From Muricea muricata (lineage: Eukaryota; Cnidaria; Anthozoa; Malacalcyonacea; Plexauridae), in assembly GCA_963855995.1 (NCBI GenBank), contig OY979717.1, forward strand, positions 63,084,243 through 63,148,242: a stretch of 64,000 bases of DNA. Direction: 5' to 3'. Each line of letters opens with the position of its first letter. Position 1 is the first letter of the stretch. The translations under genes and the position numbers were made by a program. Below the pieces are notes generated by a model. That model was given only the letters and a program-made list of their open reading frames with translations. It had not been told where the DNA came from and made no database searches. This document shows positions 36,201 through 48,494 of the stretch, in pieces.

Positions 36201-39200
36201 CCACAAAGGCTGTATGTGCACTTTAAGTGGACATGATATGAGCTATCATTGTAAATATAATAGTTTTGTACGACCAGAAAGGATGCAATGCAAGATCTGA
36301 TATAAACTTACATCTTTACTAAGTTTAAATTTCTTTACTTTATCCATAAAATGAAATATTAAATTTATTAGAGGCTTGCACACTTCCATGTAGGTGTATT
36401 TCGTCTTGCCTTTACCAGGAACTAAACATAGTGGGAAAGCAACAAAAAGTAAAACTAGTTTAAAAGCAGAAGCTTAATTAATATACAGTAGTTGAAGTAA
36501 AGTAGGATAATTTAATCAAATCACATCAATGATCTCCAGAAGATGTCAGTCAGATATAATGTCAGGTCAAAATAGAGCAAGATAACTCCCAAAAAGAGGT
36601 AAGGTGAACATACAAGTTGTTTTAAATATGTATCTGCGTACAGCGCAAGCTATGTATGGAAGTAGTTGTCATACTTACGATTAAATGTAAATATTAAGAC
36701 TTTTCTTGCTTTAGGTGGTTTTATTTCCTCAGGATTCTCAACCTCACTAAAAGATATAACTTTGTCATTATTGAATCTTTTTGCTGTACATGACCAGAGT
36801 ATGTCGAACATAAAAACGTTATCACCGTTAATTCAATGAAATTATTACATTCAGAAACTTTGCCAGGAAAGAATTATTGAAAAAGTATAAACTAGATACA
36901 TTGTATAAAATATATCGTTGTTTTACAACGATATACATGTACTTTGATAGTTTACTTCTCAGAATGACCCGTTTACTATTGAACTACACGTATCACACTC
37001 TATCCATCATACTAAAGTTAGACTAACGACTAACGTGTGGTCTAATGATGAGAAAACGCAGAAAAAAATAGAAATATTTCAAGGTGTGCATAATTTTGTA
37101 TTGTAACTCAGTGATGACCGTAACTTTAGTCCAAGTTACTTACTCTGGATTCTTTTTATACCCAACATATTGATCTGAGAAATGAAGACTTTCAAATAAA
37201 TCACTTTTATCTGTGATTAATTTCGTAACCTAAAAAAGCAATAATACAGTACAACCTAAGAATCTTCAGAAGCAATGAAATTTTTTTCTATTCGACGAAT
37301 TTGTACAACTGTGCAAACATCAGTGCTTACCGTTACTGAAAGCAAACTTAAAATTTCTGTACTTTCTGATAAAACACTATAGGTAGCAGGCAAGCCAAGT
37401 TTCTCTCCTGGCCGTCGTTCTGGGCAGAAGAAACTCTGTGAAAAAAATAATAGAAATTAAAATCAGCAAATATCTACAGTGTTTGCAATAGAGGCACCCC
37501 ACACGCTGCAATTTTCTTGCAACTTAATTTTCTCCATTTTTTTCCGTGCAACGCAATTCTACTCTTAAGAGATGTTGATTAGTGAAGAGTTTTACTATGT
37601 CAAGGAGGCATTAGCAAAATATTACGAAGACGCGTACAGTATTTGCCAATTTTACATCTCTCGTGAGTAGAATTGAACAAACTGCAGCATGTGACAGTGC
37701 GTTAATAAAATAAAACGAGATCACATACTAAATCTTGAAGTTCTTTTTGCATTTTTCCTGCTGTACGCTTTGGATAGATTGCAAAAACAAAGTTATCCAT
37801 ATCCTCATCACTCATATAAACTGTAGCAACCTTAAGAAAATATCAAGTGAAGAATTGAGGTGCAATCACACAGACCTGTTGTTTAGATAAATTCAAAATA
37901 CCCGAATCACAATGCTAATATGCTCATCGTTAACTAAATTATTCTTTACGAATGACTAACAAACAAGGTTGCTACCAAGGTACTTTTTAAATTTTTGTTA
38001 AATTTTATGTGAGTGACGTCTGGATCCACTCCTCCGCAAAAGGCTTTTTAGATTAATATTAGATGGGAGATAAATGGATAAATATTTACATGTAGAGGTT
38101 TACATGAAGTACCAGAGAAATTACCAGAGAAAGAAAGGAGAAGATCTACCCTTATTATATACTGTACTACTTTATACATACCATTTTATCTGAAGTTGGT
38201 TTGAACATGTATGTGAGAACATGAACTAAGTCGTGTCTTTTTAGTAGCTGAAAATATAATAAACGTACAGTTTTTATACGAGAAATATAATTTCGTACAA
38301 AACCATTGAGACATAAAATTGGTACAAAAATATTTTTTCGAACATTTTGAAAAAAAAACCCAAAAAGTGGGAATTTATGTTTGAGAGATAAGTATTTAGA
38401 CCGGCATAGCGTACCGATGCAAGTTTCAGCAGCTTGACTTACTTTCAGTTCAATAAGAAGTCCTTCACAATTAACTCTTCCGGAACTCCAAAGAGAATAA
38501 TGACTTTCACTCTCTTTGACAAGAATTCCCTGTTGAGGTTCGTCACCCGATCCATCATCACCTGTAAATCAATAAAAAAGCCACAAATTTGTCAGTCAGA
38601 TTTATACTATTTATCAACTTTGCCACAACGCAGGGTGAGGAGCGGACTAGCAATTTTCCGGCCTAGGTCAGGAATGGAACTCGGGCTTGGGTACAAGCGT
38701 ATAAATACGAAGTTTTTAAAGTAATTATTTTCTTTGCTTAAAATAACACGTAAATTCTATTGTAGTAAACAAAAGAGCAAACGCAGGACATTCTAAACAT
38801 CACTGCTCTATAACATTTTCTCAATATAAGGATGTGATTTGAATCAAATTGGAAAGACACTGCAACAAAATTGTACAAACACTTGTAAAACAACTTTTTT
38901 AAAATATAAAGATTGTGGTACCTGTCCTTTGCTAAATAGAGGCCAATTAACTCGCCTTTACAACCAGTTGCACTTACCAACAATCGAAAAATTATCTTGC
39001 ATGATGTTTCTGTTATACTTCATCCTAACAATATGTGAACAGTCACTTAAAAATGACGTTGGTAGTGCATGTAGCAATACAATTACAGTAATTGCAGCAT
39101 AGGATGTCACACAATGAAAACGTTACGAAAAATAAAGCACTGTTGGGGCAATTATATGCGAAAAGGTGAGAAAAATTTGTACATAATATATAACCAAATA

Positions 39201-42200
39201 ATCATAAGATAAAAATCCACAGAAAGTTTGTTTGCCAATGTAAAGAATACTTTACATTGACTAAGCTATTAAAAAAGCTATTAAAAAATCTACTGTAGCC
39301 ATCAAAGAAAGCAACCCATATTCAACAAATCCCTTCACCATGCAAACATCTACAAATCATCTTATACAACTTACCATGCTGTGGCCAGTTTTGAATTTTT
39401 ACTTCTTCCAGCAAAGAAATTCAAAGCATAAGCCGCTAAACCAGCAATCATAAGAATCTCAAGATAAAAACCTTCCCAGTTTGCTCTCAAATGATATGGA
39501 ACCTAAAATTATGATACACACGCAATTAAGATCATATACTTTAATTTTTTTAATTTTTTAATTTTATTAGGCTTTGCCAAGACTATACACACATTAACAA
39601 AAACAATATATATGACATTGACATGGCTAGGTAATCGCTACAGCTCAAGCTAATTACAGCGATCCTTCACACAATACGAAAAATACAATCAAATTAACAC
39701 TTAAAAATTGCACGGAAAAGCAGAATACCTCATCTATTTCTATACATACAAGCTAACTACAGCACGATATTGGACAGGACAGGTTACGAGACGTATTACA
39801 ACACAAACATATAGATTTCCACGTTCGTGGATTCTCTGCATCATAGGCAGTTTTTGAGGCAAGTTTATAGTAAGTTAGAAGACCGCTTTTAAAACTGTTG
39901 AATGTAGTGTTTTTATGTGTCAGGTCTTTTGGTAGAATGTTCCACAATCTCGTTGATCTCGTCAAGAAAGACTTCTGATATGTTGCGGTCTTGCACTTTT
40001 TTGTTTTATACATCAGATTGTTCGGATCAGCAGATCTTGTTGCTCTTTCCCTGTTTTGGATTGTTGGTGATAACTCGTTATTGATGACTGTTATCCCACG
40101 AGTGCATTTGAAGAAGAAAACCATGTCAAGATACTCGTACCAGTAACAAACAGGAATTAAACCAAGCATTTCAAGTCTCTGGTTATAACTAAACTCGCAG
40201 AAGACAGGAAGATCCAAAATGTAGTTGGTTGCTCGCCTTTGTACCCTTTCTATACGCTTAATAAAGTTGACTGATTGGGGAGCCCAGACCTGAGAACCAT
40301 AGCATAGTTGGGATCGGACTAAGGACAGAAATAAGGTTCGACGAACGGAGGTAGTTTTTATGTCAAGCGTTTGCCTTCTTATATAACCTAACATCTTACT
40401 TGCTTGTGTGCATTGATATTCAACATGTTTTGTCCAGTTAAGGTTAGATGAAGTCCACACTCCCAAGTCACGTTCAAAATCGATGCTTTCCAAGACAGTG
40501 TTGTGTACTTTGTAAGGGTGTTCTATCTTCTTCTGTTTCCGCGTTATTCTTAGAATTTTGCACTTCTCAGCGTTAAGTTCCAGATTGACATTGCTGGTGC
40601 ACACTTCGAAGTGTGTGAGGTCTTGCTATAGTGCTGTGCAAACTCCGGTTTTGTCACCTCCGCCTCCGGCAAAAAAAACTCCGGCTCCGGGAAAAAAACT
40701 CCAGCTCCGGCAGAAAATTTTAGGCTTGTGCAAATTTGTCAAAATTGGAAATTTTTACAGTTTGGAAGTTTTTACTTTCACATGCTTTACCGTCTTGCGG
40801 ACGTCACAGTTATACAAAAATAACATAAAATACCATAATTATAATTTGTATGTTTGTGTCAAGCTGTATTGGGCTGTATTTACTTTTTCTTCGATGGAGT
40901 TAGTTTTTCGTTGATCTATGATATAAGTTTGCAGCACAAATAAGTGCTGCCGGAGGTGAACAAACTCCGGCTCCAGCTCCGGCTCCGGCAAAGTAGGTCA
41001 AAACTCCGGCTCCGGCTCTCCGGCTCCGGTGCACAGCACTACTTGCAGCAAGGATGCGTCGTGTATGGAGTTTATGGTTCTGAAGAGCTTCGTGTCGTCA
41101 GCGAAGATCGCGATAGTTGAGTTACTTACGGTGTTGGAGAGGTGGTTTTCGTACAACAGGAACAGCAATGGATCAAGTATCGAACCTTGTGGAACTCCTG
41201 ATGTTACGGCTAACGGTCTTGATGTTACTCCATGAACCGTTGTTTGCTGACGTCGATTACTGAGATACGATGAGAACCAATTCAGGATGTTTCCACCGAA
41301 CCCAAATTCGCGTAGTCGTTTCAGAAGCTTAGCATGACCTACTTTATCGAAAGCCTTACATAAATCTAGATAAGTCACGTCAATTTGTTCACCACTGTCC
41401 AGTTTGCTCCCAATCTGCTCGAATACTTCAATAAGTTGCGTTACACACGATTTTCCTGGCACAAATCCGTGATGACAAGGGTTTATTTGTTGGAATACAT
41501 GATTTTTGATATTATAAAAGACACAACGTTCCAACACTTTAGAGACAAGGGAAAGCAGCGAGATTGGTCGATAATTCTCTACGTACGATTTCTTCCCTCG
41601 CTTATGCAAAGGTACGACATTAGCTAATTTCCAATCATCAGGAAGGTTCCCGCAGCGTTATGATTTGTTAAGGAGTGCGCAAAGTGATGGAGCGATCTGG
41701 TATGCTGTCTCTGTCAATAGTTGCGCAGGAATTCCGTCGGGACCGTGGGCTTTGTTGTTATCTAAATTCCTCAGCCCGGCAATTACCTCATCATTTGTTA
41801 GTGTTATCTCGTCCAGTATAATGTCAGTTTTCGAATGATTTTCTTGCTGGTGATCGGTATCAGAGTCGTGCGTAAAAATGGAGGCGAAATACGTGTTAAA
41901 TGAATTTGCTATTTCTATGTCATTGTTGGCAGACGTTCTTTCTGTGTTATTGTCTAAAAGACAGGGTTTCTCTCTATTAATTAAGATGTAGTGAATAAAT
42001 ATTAACTGTACTTATAGGGTTTTCGACATATTAATGTACCGTAATAATTGGTAAGAAATCTAATATCGGTATATTGGCGTAATATTTTCAGTAATAACAA
42101 TGTGTCTAAATTTCTGGTATACAATACATCGATTTTACATTGTTGAATCATGGCATTTTTTGCATCATAACAAAGATGCTTTTTTAATAGTTTGAAATTG

Positions 42201-45200
42201 GCTGAATATGACTGGCAAAAATTACTTGCAAACAACTTCAAAATTTTCGAATATCAGTAGCATAACCAGAACATAATTACTCCGCCCATCCACAAGGCAT
42301 GGCAGGGTTTTAAATGCGCCCCGTTTCTGTTTTTTTTCCGGTGTCAGAGGATGGTGCAGTGCTAATGGGTGATACTGCTGACATTGCTGTGTGGACTGAG
42401 ACCAATTCATTTTCAAGCACAATATCTCAACAAAACACACATTTTAACAAGTATAATAAAATATCTAAACGATAAAAGGTTCTGTGTACAAAAATTGCAT
42501 CCAAGTATTTTACAATGGCAGATCACAACTGTAAATAAATACTCATACTGGTACAACACTCATTCAACACTATATTAGCTCTGTTACTTATACATGCAAT
42601 ATGCTTCACTTGAATGACACTTAATTGGAGTTTTTCTCATGTATACAAGTGTGGTGTGATTAGCTTTTCACACGCCTGGTTCATCCACCAATTTTGGCTG
42701 CTGCCTCTTTTTCAAGTCCCATGACAATATAATGCAATTAAAGGATACAAATTACAATCATATAATAGAGAAGTTTCATAACGAGTTACTTAACTAGCAG
42801 CAATCCATTGATCAGCAAAACTACTCAACAAGATTAATACAAATAAAAGGTTTAACAGCAAGAAAATGAACTACAAAATTTGACCAGTCACCTTGACAGG
42901 CTTTACCGGTGTTAAATTATTGTACTAACATACCTTTGTTATTGTCAAATCAGGCTCTGATTGTTTGCTTTTACTTCCAGATTTATCCTTTGAATAACCC
43001 TAGTAACAATGGAGAATTAAAACAACCAACTACAATTAGGCAACCCTAACAATATAATAGATTCACATTATCCTGTATTAATTAATATCTAAAGTATTAA
43101 ATATTAAGAAGTTCCTTTTATGTTTGCATGTTGAATATAATTTTGTAGAAACACCATGTGGTGTATGAAAACCTAAAATGCTGTATGTTTGTAAATTTGC
43201 AAATCTTTCAAAATTACTAGGATATAATTTGTTATAATTTTGCATAATTACACTGTACATACCTCAAATTCTTCCTCATCAGCAAAGTGATCATAATCAT
43301 CATCAGCCTTTGAAAGATAAATTCAATTTTTAAGATATTAATTAATTATTCACACCTTTTTTACACCATATGCAAAATTCTTCACATGCAAATTTATGTA
43401 AAGTCCCAGGTTTTATAACTACATTTTACAAATACCAAGTTGGATATGCAAATATCACAGTAAGGTAGACACCATAAAAGCAGTCATCAACTCTGAAGAG
43501 CTTGGTGTACCAGGGTTTTTTGTGGAAATTTTTTGGACCAAAAAAAGCCCTCAAAACTTAATTTTGAATCATGTTTTAAAACCCAATCATCTTACCAAAA
43601 TGCTTAGCACAGTTAAAGTGAGGTCGTTCGATTTAAATTCAACATATATAGAATTATTTTTTAGCTGGAAACTTAAAAATTAGACAAGAGTAGCTGGAAA
43701 TCATTTCACAACACGAGAAAAAAATACACATTATAGCAACAGTTGTATTCAGTGCATCCTCAGGCTGCTCCATTTACTGTTTTGGAATACTTAAAACACC
43801 ATTCCAGAACTGTGTGTAATGGAGTGCACACACTGTTCTAGAACAGTGTTCAGTGTCTTATATATGTGTGCAAACAAGCATTGTTATATTTCATTACTTA
43901 TTCACATAATACACTGTACAATGATTTACAGTCTTTTCATATCAAAAACATAATATATAACATTTGTTTGAACATTACTACATTAGAGTATTTAAATATT
44001 AGACTAAATGTTCGATAAAGTCAGAGGATTTCAATGAAGTTGGAATTAAGTAGTATGAGTATATACAATACATGAATTGTTCATAATCTACGAACAATTA
44101 GCCATATAGTGCTTCAAGTAATGTATTACTGTAAAATAACATTTGTTTCTAACCACACCACCCCACCTGCAGACTGTTTACTTTATCTCTCACTCCATTG
44201 AATTTCACCTCACCACAATACAACATACTTTACCTCAACTGTTATTTCATCTTCTGAATCATCACCTTCATCATTTTCACTGCTATCATCTGAAATAATT
44301 TATTATACAGTGAATAAATATATAAGGCACAAATTTCCTCCCTTGGAAATGCTGCTAATGGAAATCCTATCTCATTAAATGGAGTAACATCCAGCATGCC
44401 AAACCTTCACACAAATAAAACAGAAAAATAATACCTACAGAGATATTGAGATTAATAGAATAGGATAATGTATGATCCAACAAAAAATGTTTGCTTAAGA
44501 TATTACTTATTACTTAGCAAAGCTAGCCGGACAATTTATACAAAGTTAAATCATGATCATTATTCATTCCTTTAAAAGTTCATGCCTTATACGGTCTATC
44601 AAAACAGAAAAATTTGCATTTTCATAACCAAATGTGGGGCTGACTTTGAAACTGTGATCTACAGTAGGTACCTGGTTAACAGAGAGTAATGAAGTTGATA
44701 ACATCTGCATGAGCAAAAGGTTTTATAATTAGACTCAAAAGTCAAGCACAAAATCTTATTACTTTCTGTCTTGAAACTAAAACATTTTAGAATACAATTT
44801 TCTCATTGCTTTAATATCTACAAATTAACATACATACAATTACAGAACTAAAATATTGACCTGATTAGAAATGCCTAGCATACAAAAAGATTAAAAATGA
44901 AGTGATGATGCAGGAAATATATTTTATCTGCAGTCTTCATTGTGCAGTTTGCCCTCACCACAGGTATGCAGTATGTATTTTACATCAACTGCATCAATAA
45001 CTGGCATAACTGGCTTGCTAACAAATTAATTCCAACTTAGGTTAATGCTGATATTTTAATTTTTGCAATTAGTATGCACTTGGCGCTGTGATACCAACAT
45101 CACGTCCATTTTGCTTTCAAAGTAGAAAGAATGAGTTGAGTGAAGTATGTTTGTCAGTGCTTTTACAGCTACAAACTAAAAATAAATTAGTAGTTTCTTG

Positions 45201-46619
45201 TTTGTTTGTTTCTATACTTTCTGGATATTTTTCCCTCTTAATTTCTTATCAAATGATACACCATAAAATGCAAATAATATACTTTATGGAGTCTGTAAGA
45301 ATAGCAGAATGTTACACAAATTTGTGCACCAATACATTGCCAACACATTGCTCCAAGCACATCCAGACAAGTTTCAAACACATTCAAGGGTTGTCAATGA
45401 TTTTCAATCTCTATCTATTACTGAAACTAAAACTAATTCGGCAACCTATAGTGATATGGCATGCGTTAATGGCACATGCCAGACTGCTTTCCGAGGCCTT
45501 GCTGCCACAGAAACACGGAGAGAAATTGCTAGGCTACTTTAATGCAATATAGTCTAGTTCTACCTTACATTCCGTTTGTCAACTGTATTCAAATCAATAA
45601 CCACTCCAAAGGGGTTATGGCAGGTATGTTTTTACACTACAGTTGAACTGGCAAGCTAGCAGTCAGTGTTTTTAATTAGTATCAAACAAAATAAAAAAAA
45701 TAGTATCAAACAATATGATATAATTTTATGGACTGGCAGGCTTATTAATTGTTGTTGCTGGCAGAAATATCTGGCAGAAAACAAATTATAGAATGCAGTC
45801 TGAGGCATATGTATTTTGTGTTTACTCTTGTACGGTACAGCACTGATCATGGGAACGTTAACAGTTCCCTGCAAGATGTGATTCCCATTCTCCTGGACAG
45901 GGCCTTTTCCCCATGGATGGAATTCCTGTCCGGCAGGACAAACAATTCATCCCGCTGGTTAGCTTCTCATCCAGAGCAATGGATTTTCTCAGGACAAGAA
46001 TCTGTTGTTTCGAGTATGTTTTATCAATTTCTTTTAACAAGACATACAACATTCATGGAGAAGAAGCTTGTATAGTAGACAATTTTCAAATGATTCAAAA
46101 GCACTTTTTGTACACAATAAATATGTATTTAAATCAGTCTCAATGTCTACTCACCAATGCAACACATACTGAAAAACAAAACAGACCATAAAAAGTGCTT
46201 TCACAGTTTCACTACAACAGGGAATTACAGGGAAACAAGGCAAATTTGAGAAGATACTTGAATCATGACAGCATAACTCGATGATTTCCTTTGTAAAATA
46301 TTAATATTTGCGCGTTTTGCAAAAAAAAGACATTTTGAATGAGACTAATTACTGTTTTGAAATGAAACGTACCCGTTTCAATATCAGCTTCATTGTCATC
46401 AAATTCCTCAGCCTTGTTTCGTTCAGCCGGCTGATTTTCAATCTCATCTTCATAAGAGTCGTCAACATCATCATCATCTTCTCTCTCAAATTCAGCGAAA
46501 TCATTCATCTCGGAATTTTTGTCTGATGCTTTACCTTCTTGCGCAGCCAATGAATACGACAGTAACAGTACAAAAAGAAATAGTATCGAAAAAATTGATT
46601 TGCACCAAATTGACGCCAT
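33230..46619 (-). CDS. CCDC47: CCDC47 (calumin) ortholog, 16 exons
   Basis: Exons (minus order): 46373-46619, 44234-44289, 43263-43307, 42934-42999, 39375-39502, 38978-39024, 38443-38561, 38182-38247, 37729-37830, 37331-37435, 37144-37229, 36679-36746, 36312-36421, 33805-33882, 33463-33552, 33230-33304. All have GT/AG borders, the phases agree, and the sum is 1488 nt (495 residues; human 483). The protein has a signal peptide (SILFLFVLLLSYSLA), an acidic luminal region spread over exons 1-4, one membrane segment at about 151-168 (YLEILMIAGLAAYALNFF), the cytosolic block LWSSGRVNCEGLLIELK, and a basic coiled-coil tail rich in RREEKQRAEKER ending KMKQLKARA. CCDC47 is an ER protein of the PAT complex at the multipass translocon and affects ER calcium. 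Introns 4, 9 and 13 hold mobile elements. Confidence 0.95.
34101..36138. mobile_element. 2-kb long-inverted-repeat element in CCDC47 intron 13 carrying a kinase fragment
   Basis: The arms, about 34101-34600 and 35620-36138, are near-identical reverse complements. The outer ends are TGGGGCGCCAAGTGTAAA and its complement. Each arm holds several ATTATTTATAAATAAT-type palindromes and inner TTACATATAAT words. The innermost arm part is an array of GTAAAACGCGGAT and GGACGGATGTCCGG units. TTTCTCTA occurs next to both ends (34093-34100, 36141-36148), a possible 8-bp target duplication, although 2 bp (TA) separate the right copy from the arm. The core holds a kinase fragment. Confidence 0.85.
34594..35079 (-). 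pseudogene. Protein-kinase N-lobe fragment inside the inverted-repeat element
   Basis: One open minus frame shows LDFRELSIFSYKNLVDKEE, then RVGAFAVVF (glycine loop, first Gly lost), VVVKNW (ATP-anchoring Lys), FLIKEARLLQNLRHTNVV (helix C Glu), LLLEYAYFDFSPFG (hinge), and FEVASGLKYLHQN. The homology stops right there, where the element's repeat array starts. The next expected segment, the HRD catalytic loop, is absent, as is the whole activation segment. This type of receptor-like/TKL kinase with a YFDFSPFG hinge seems to be multi-copy in cnidarians (recollection). It cannot be an active kinase as it stands. Confidence 0.8.
37493..37702. mobile_element. 210-bp MITE, diverged sister of 21238-21438, filling CCDC47 intron 9
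   Basis: It shares GCAATTTTCTTGCAACTT, CAATTCTACTCTTAAGAGATGT and the right-hand TTTACATCTCT with the copy at 21.2 kb. The termini are degraded (GGCACCCCACACGCTG and CATGTGACAGTGC). It makes up most of the 293-bp intron between exons 9 and 10 of CCDC47. Confidence 0.75.
39540..41985 (-). pseudogene. LINE (CR1/L2-like) ORF2 relic in CCDC47 intron 4
   Basis: Minus strand, 5' to 3': a pre-RT linker (EIANSFNTYFASIF), NNKAHGPDGIPAQLL, one stop near 41663, then VPLHKRG and ENYRPISLLSLVSKVLER, KAFDKVGHAKLL, SGVPQGSILDPLLFL, and FADDTKLF (the YADD-type catalytic box). After the nested hAT element, LNAEKCKILRITRK, DLGVWTSSNLNW and RVQRRATNYILD follow, and the frame ends near 39753. The 3' tail is an AATTAAAAAA tract at 39541-39570. 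It is 5' truncated (no endonuclease), as usual for LINE copies. Same strand as the host gene. Confidence 0.9.
40629..41041. mobile_element. hAT-type MITE nested in the LINE
   Basis: TAGTGCTGTGCA at the left pairs with TGCACAGCACTA at the right. The interior near both ends repeats CTCCGGCTCCGG in opposite orientations. The LINE reading frame breaks at LLQ and resumes at DLTHF. The flanking GCTGCAAG and ATAGCAAG (minus strand) look like a diverged 8-bp duplication. Its ends resemble the element at 55787. Confidence 0.85.
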
Positions 46620-47120
46620 GTTGGTTTGTTACTTCTCCGTGAATGAACCATAATGAACCTGAGAATGACGCTGAGCTCTACCGATATACTGGGGCAAGAA
46701 CATTACGCAATGCTTCACCCTGATCAATGGACTGGAAACGCAAGCTAAAGCAATCAGTGGTAGGTTTCGGCAATTCCGTTTTTCACTAAATCTTGATTTT
46801 TGAAAACTGAATTCTGCACAAATTTCAGGTTTCTACTTTTTACTGTTTTTGATTGACACGAATTTCCTACCCTTTTTTGCGTTTTCCATCAGTTTGATAT
46901 AACGTGCAAAAGGGTACCCTTTTTTGATGAATATGTCAAAAAATGTCCACCTTTTTTCGTCTTATCACAGAGAATTGAAAAGCAGCGAAAAAGATAGCTT
47001 TTTCGAGTTTATCGCTTCCGGACCAAAAGCTGAAAAAAGGGTACCCCTTTTGAGCTTATTGCGCGAAGGCGGAAAGCAAACAAAAAGGTGTCTTATCAGA
47101 TGAAGACTTCCTGAAAGATT

Positions 47121-47693
47121 AGTGATTTGATTGGTTACTCTACTCGCTATCTATTCCTCGATAGATAGCGAGTAGCGAAACAATCATCTTCCTATAGAGA
47201 TTTCTTTTAAAAAAATTGCTTAATTTTGTTGAATATTCCATGTTTGACCTATGATTCTACTAAAACAATTAGATTACTCGCTCTCGATTTATATGCGTTG
47301 ACAGTTGATTCGGGCTTCGCCCTCATCAACTATCACTGCATAGAAATCTCGAGCTCGTAATCTAATTGTTAAATAGCAGGCTACATAATCCCCCAACCCA
47401 TTTAAATCAGATGAGACATGGCAGCGAATTCTGTTTTATCAAGTACCATAACATGTTTTCGAAAAAGATTTAAGCTTTAATTCGCACAAAAAACAACCCA
47501 TCCGTGTTTTATCCTCATATCCGCTCCGCGTTTTATCCTCATATCCGCTCCGCGTTTTATCCTCATATCCGCTCCGCGTTTTATCCTCATATCCGCTCCG
47601 CGTTTTATCCTCATATCCGCTCCGCGTTTTATCCTCATATCCGTTCCGTCAATCCGCTCCGTTCCGCATCCGTATCCGCGTTTTATCCTTACC
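47121..47693. repeat. Insertion in the left arm with hairpins and a 24-bp minisatellite
   Basis: Absent from the right arm. It has a perfect 15-bp-stem hairpin CTACTCGCTATCTAT at 47141-47176, a palindromic element at 47266-47368 (CAATTAGATTACTCG and complement), and at 47505-47650 six copies of the 24-bp unit TTTTATCCTCATATCCGCTC. It ends with CCGCGTTTTATCCTTACCCC. The 24-bp unit makes 8-residue repeats (FYPHIRSA, ADMRIKRG) on both strands, which are not real proteins. Confidence 0.85.
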
Positions 47694-47792
47694 CCAGCAA
47701 AGTGGTAGCGCGCAATTTTGAATATAATATATAATCTATGATAATTTTTTAGCGCAAAATTCGTCACCGTCTGTCGCACTGTTTACATCAAT

Positions 47793-48290
47793 ATGGAGTA
47801 TTTAGAGGCAAATAACGAGCAAATTCGACTGTGGGTAAAAGAAAATTATACTCATCGTATGATTAGCGATACGCTGCAGCAAAATTTCCCTGAAGTAACG
47901 AGAGGGTTTTCGGAAAGAAATATAGGACTATTTTGCTCGCAACACGAAATCCATAAAAGAAGTGATTTGGAAGTTGATAGATAGTATTGTCGAAGATTCG
48001 ATACGCGAGGTATGTATTAAAATGCACATTCATAATTTGGGTGGAAAAGTTGCACACAGTTTATATGGCGCCATATCGGGTTTTATCTAGTTTTATACTT
48101 CGATTAAATTCTTATTAAATATTGAATAGGTTGGGGCAACATATGGAAGGAAAATGATGGCTGGGTATATTCGAAGCAAAGGTCAGCTTCTAAGTCGACA
48201 CAGTTCGTGTAAGAGCTGACACAGTTCGTGTAAGAAATCCAATTCCATATAATGCAGGTTATGCAGCATATTATGGACATAAATTACACT
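47793..48290 (+). pseudogene. Integrase-like gene 5' end, left-arm copy
   Basis: ATG at 47793 gives MEYLEANNEQIRLWVKENYT, then TLQQNFPEVTRGFSERNI, a helix-rich start like a DNA-binding HTH, to a stop just after DLEVDR. A GAG/GTATGT donor at 48009 and an AATAG acceptor at 48127-48131 are followed by VGATYGRKMMAGYIRSKG. The rest, with NPI..YNAGYAAYYGH-like remains near 48240-48300, is broken. It is the mirror of the right-arm copy. Confidence 0.7.
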
Positions 48291-48494
48291 GTGATCAAAA
48301 TGAGAAGGTTTCTATGATTATATCCAACATAGCTACACAGCATATATAGCTGCATTGCGTTTTGTGTCACAATTAAGTCACCTATACTATAGCTAATAGG
48401 CTAGCTTATTACGTGCATGCATAGAAATTATTAAGTATCAAAAATTAAACTACTAAAAGTTCTGCACACAGCGACTACGTCTATGATTTAATAT

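Noticed and set aside
45088..45552. 154-codon plus ORF in CCDC47 intron 1
   Set aside because: Low complexity, no recognised domain, opposite strand to the host gene, and the frame has no supporting splice signals.
47477..47779. ORF with ADMRIKRG repeats, a possible repeat protein
   Set aside because: The 24-bp tandem repeat explains it; the opposite strand gives FYPHIRSA repeats just as well.
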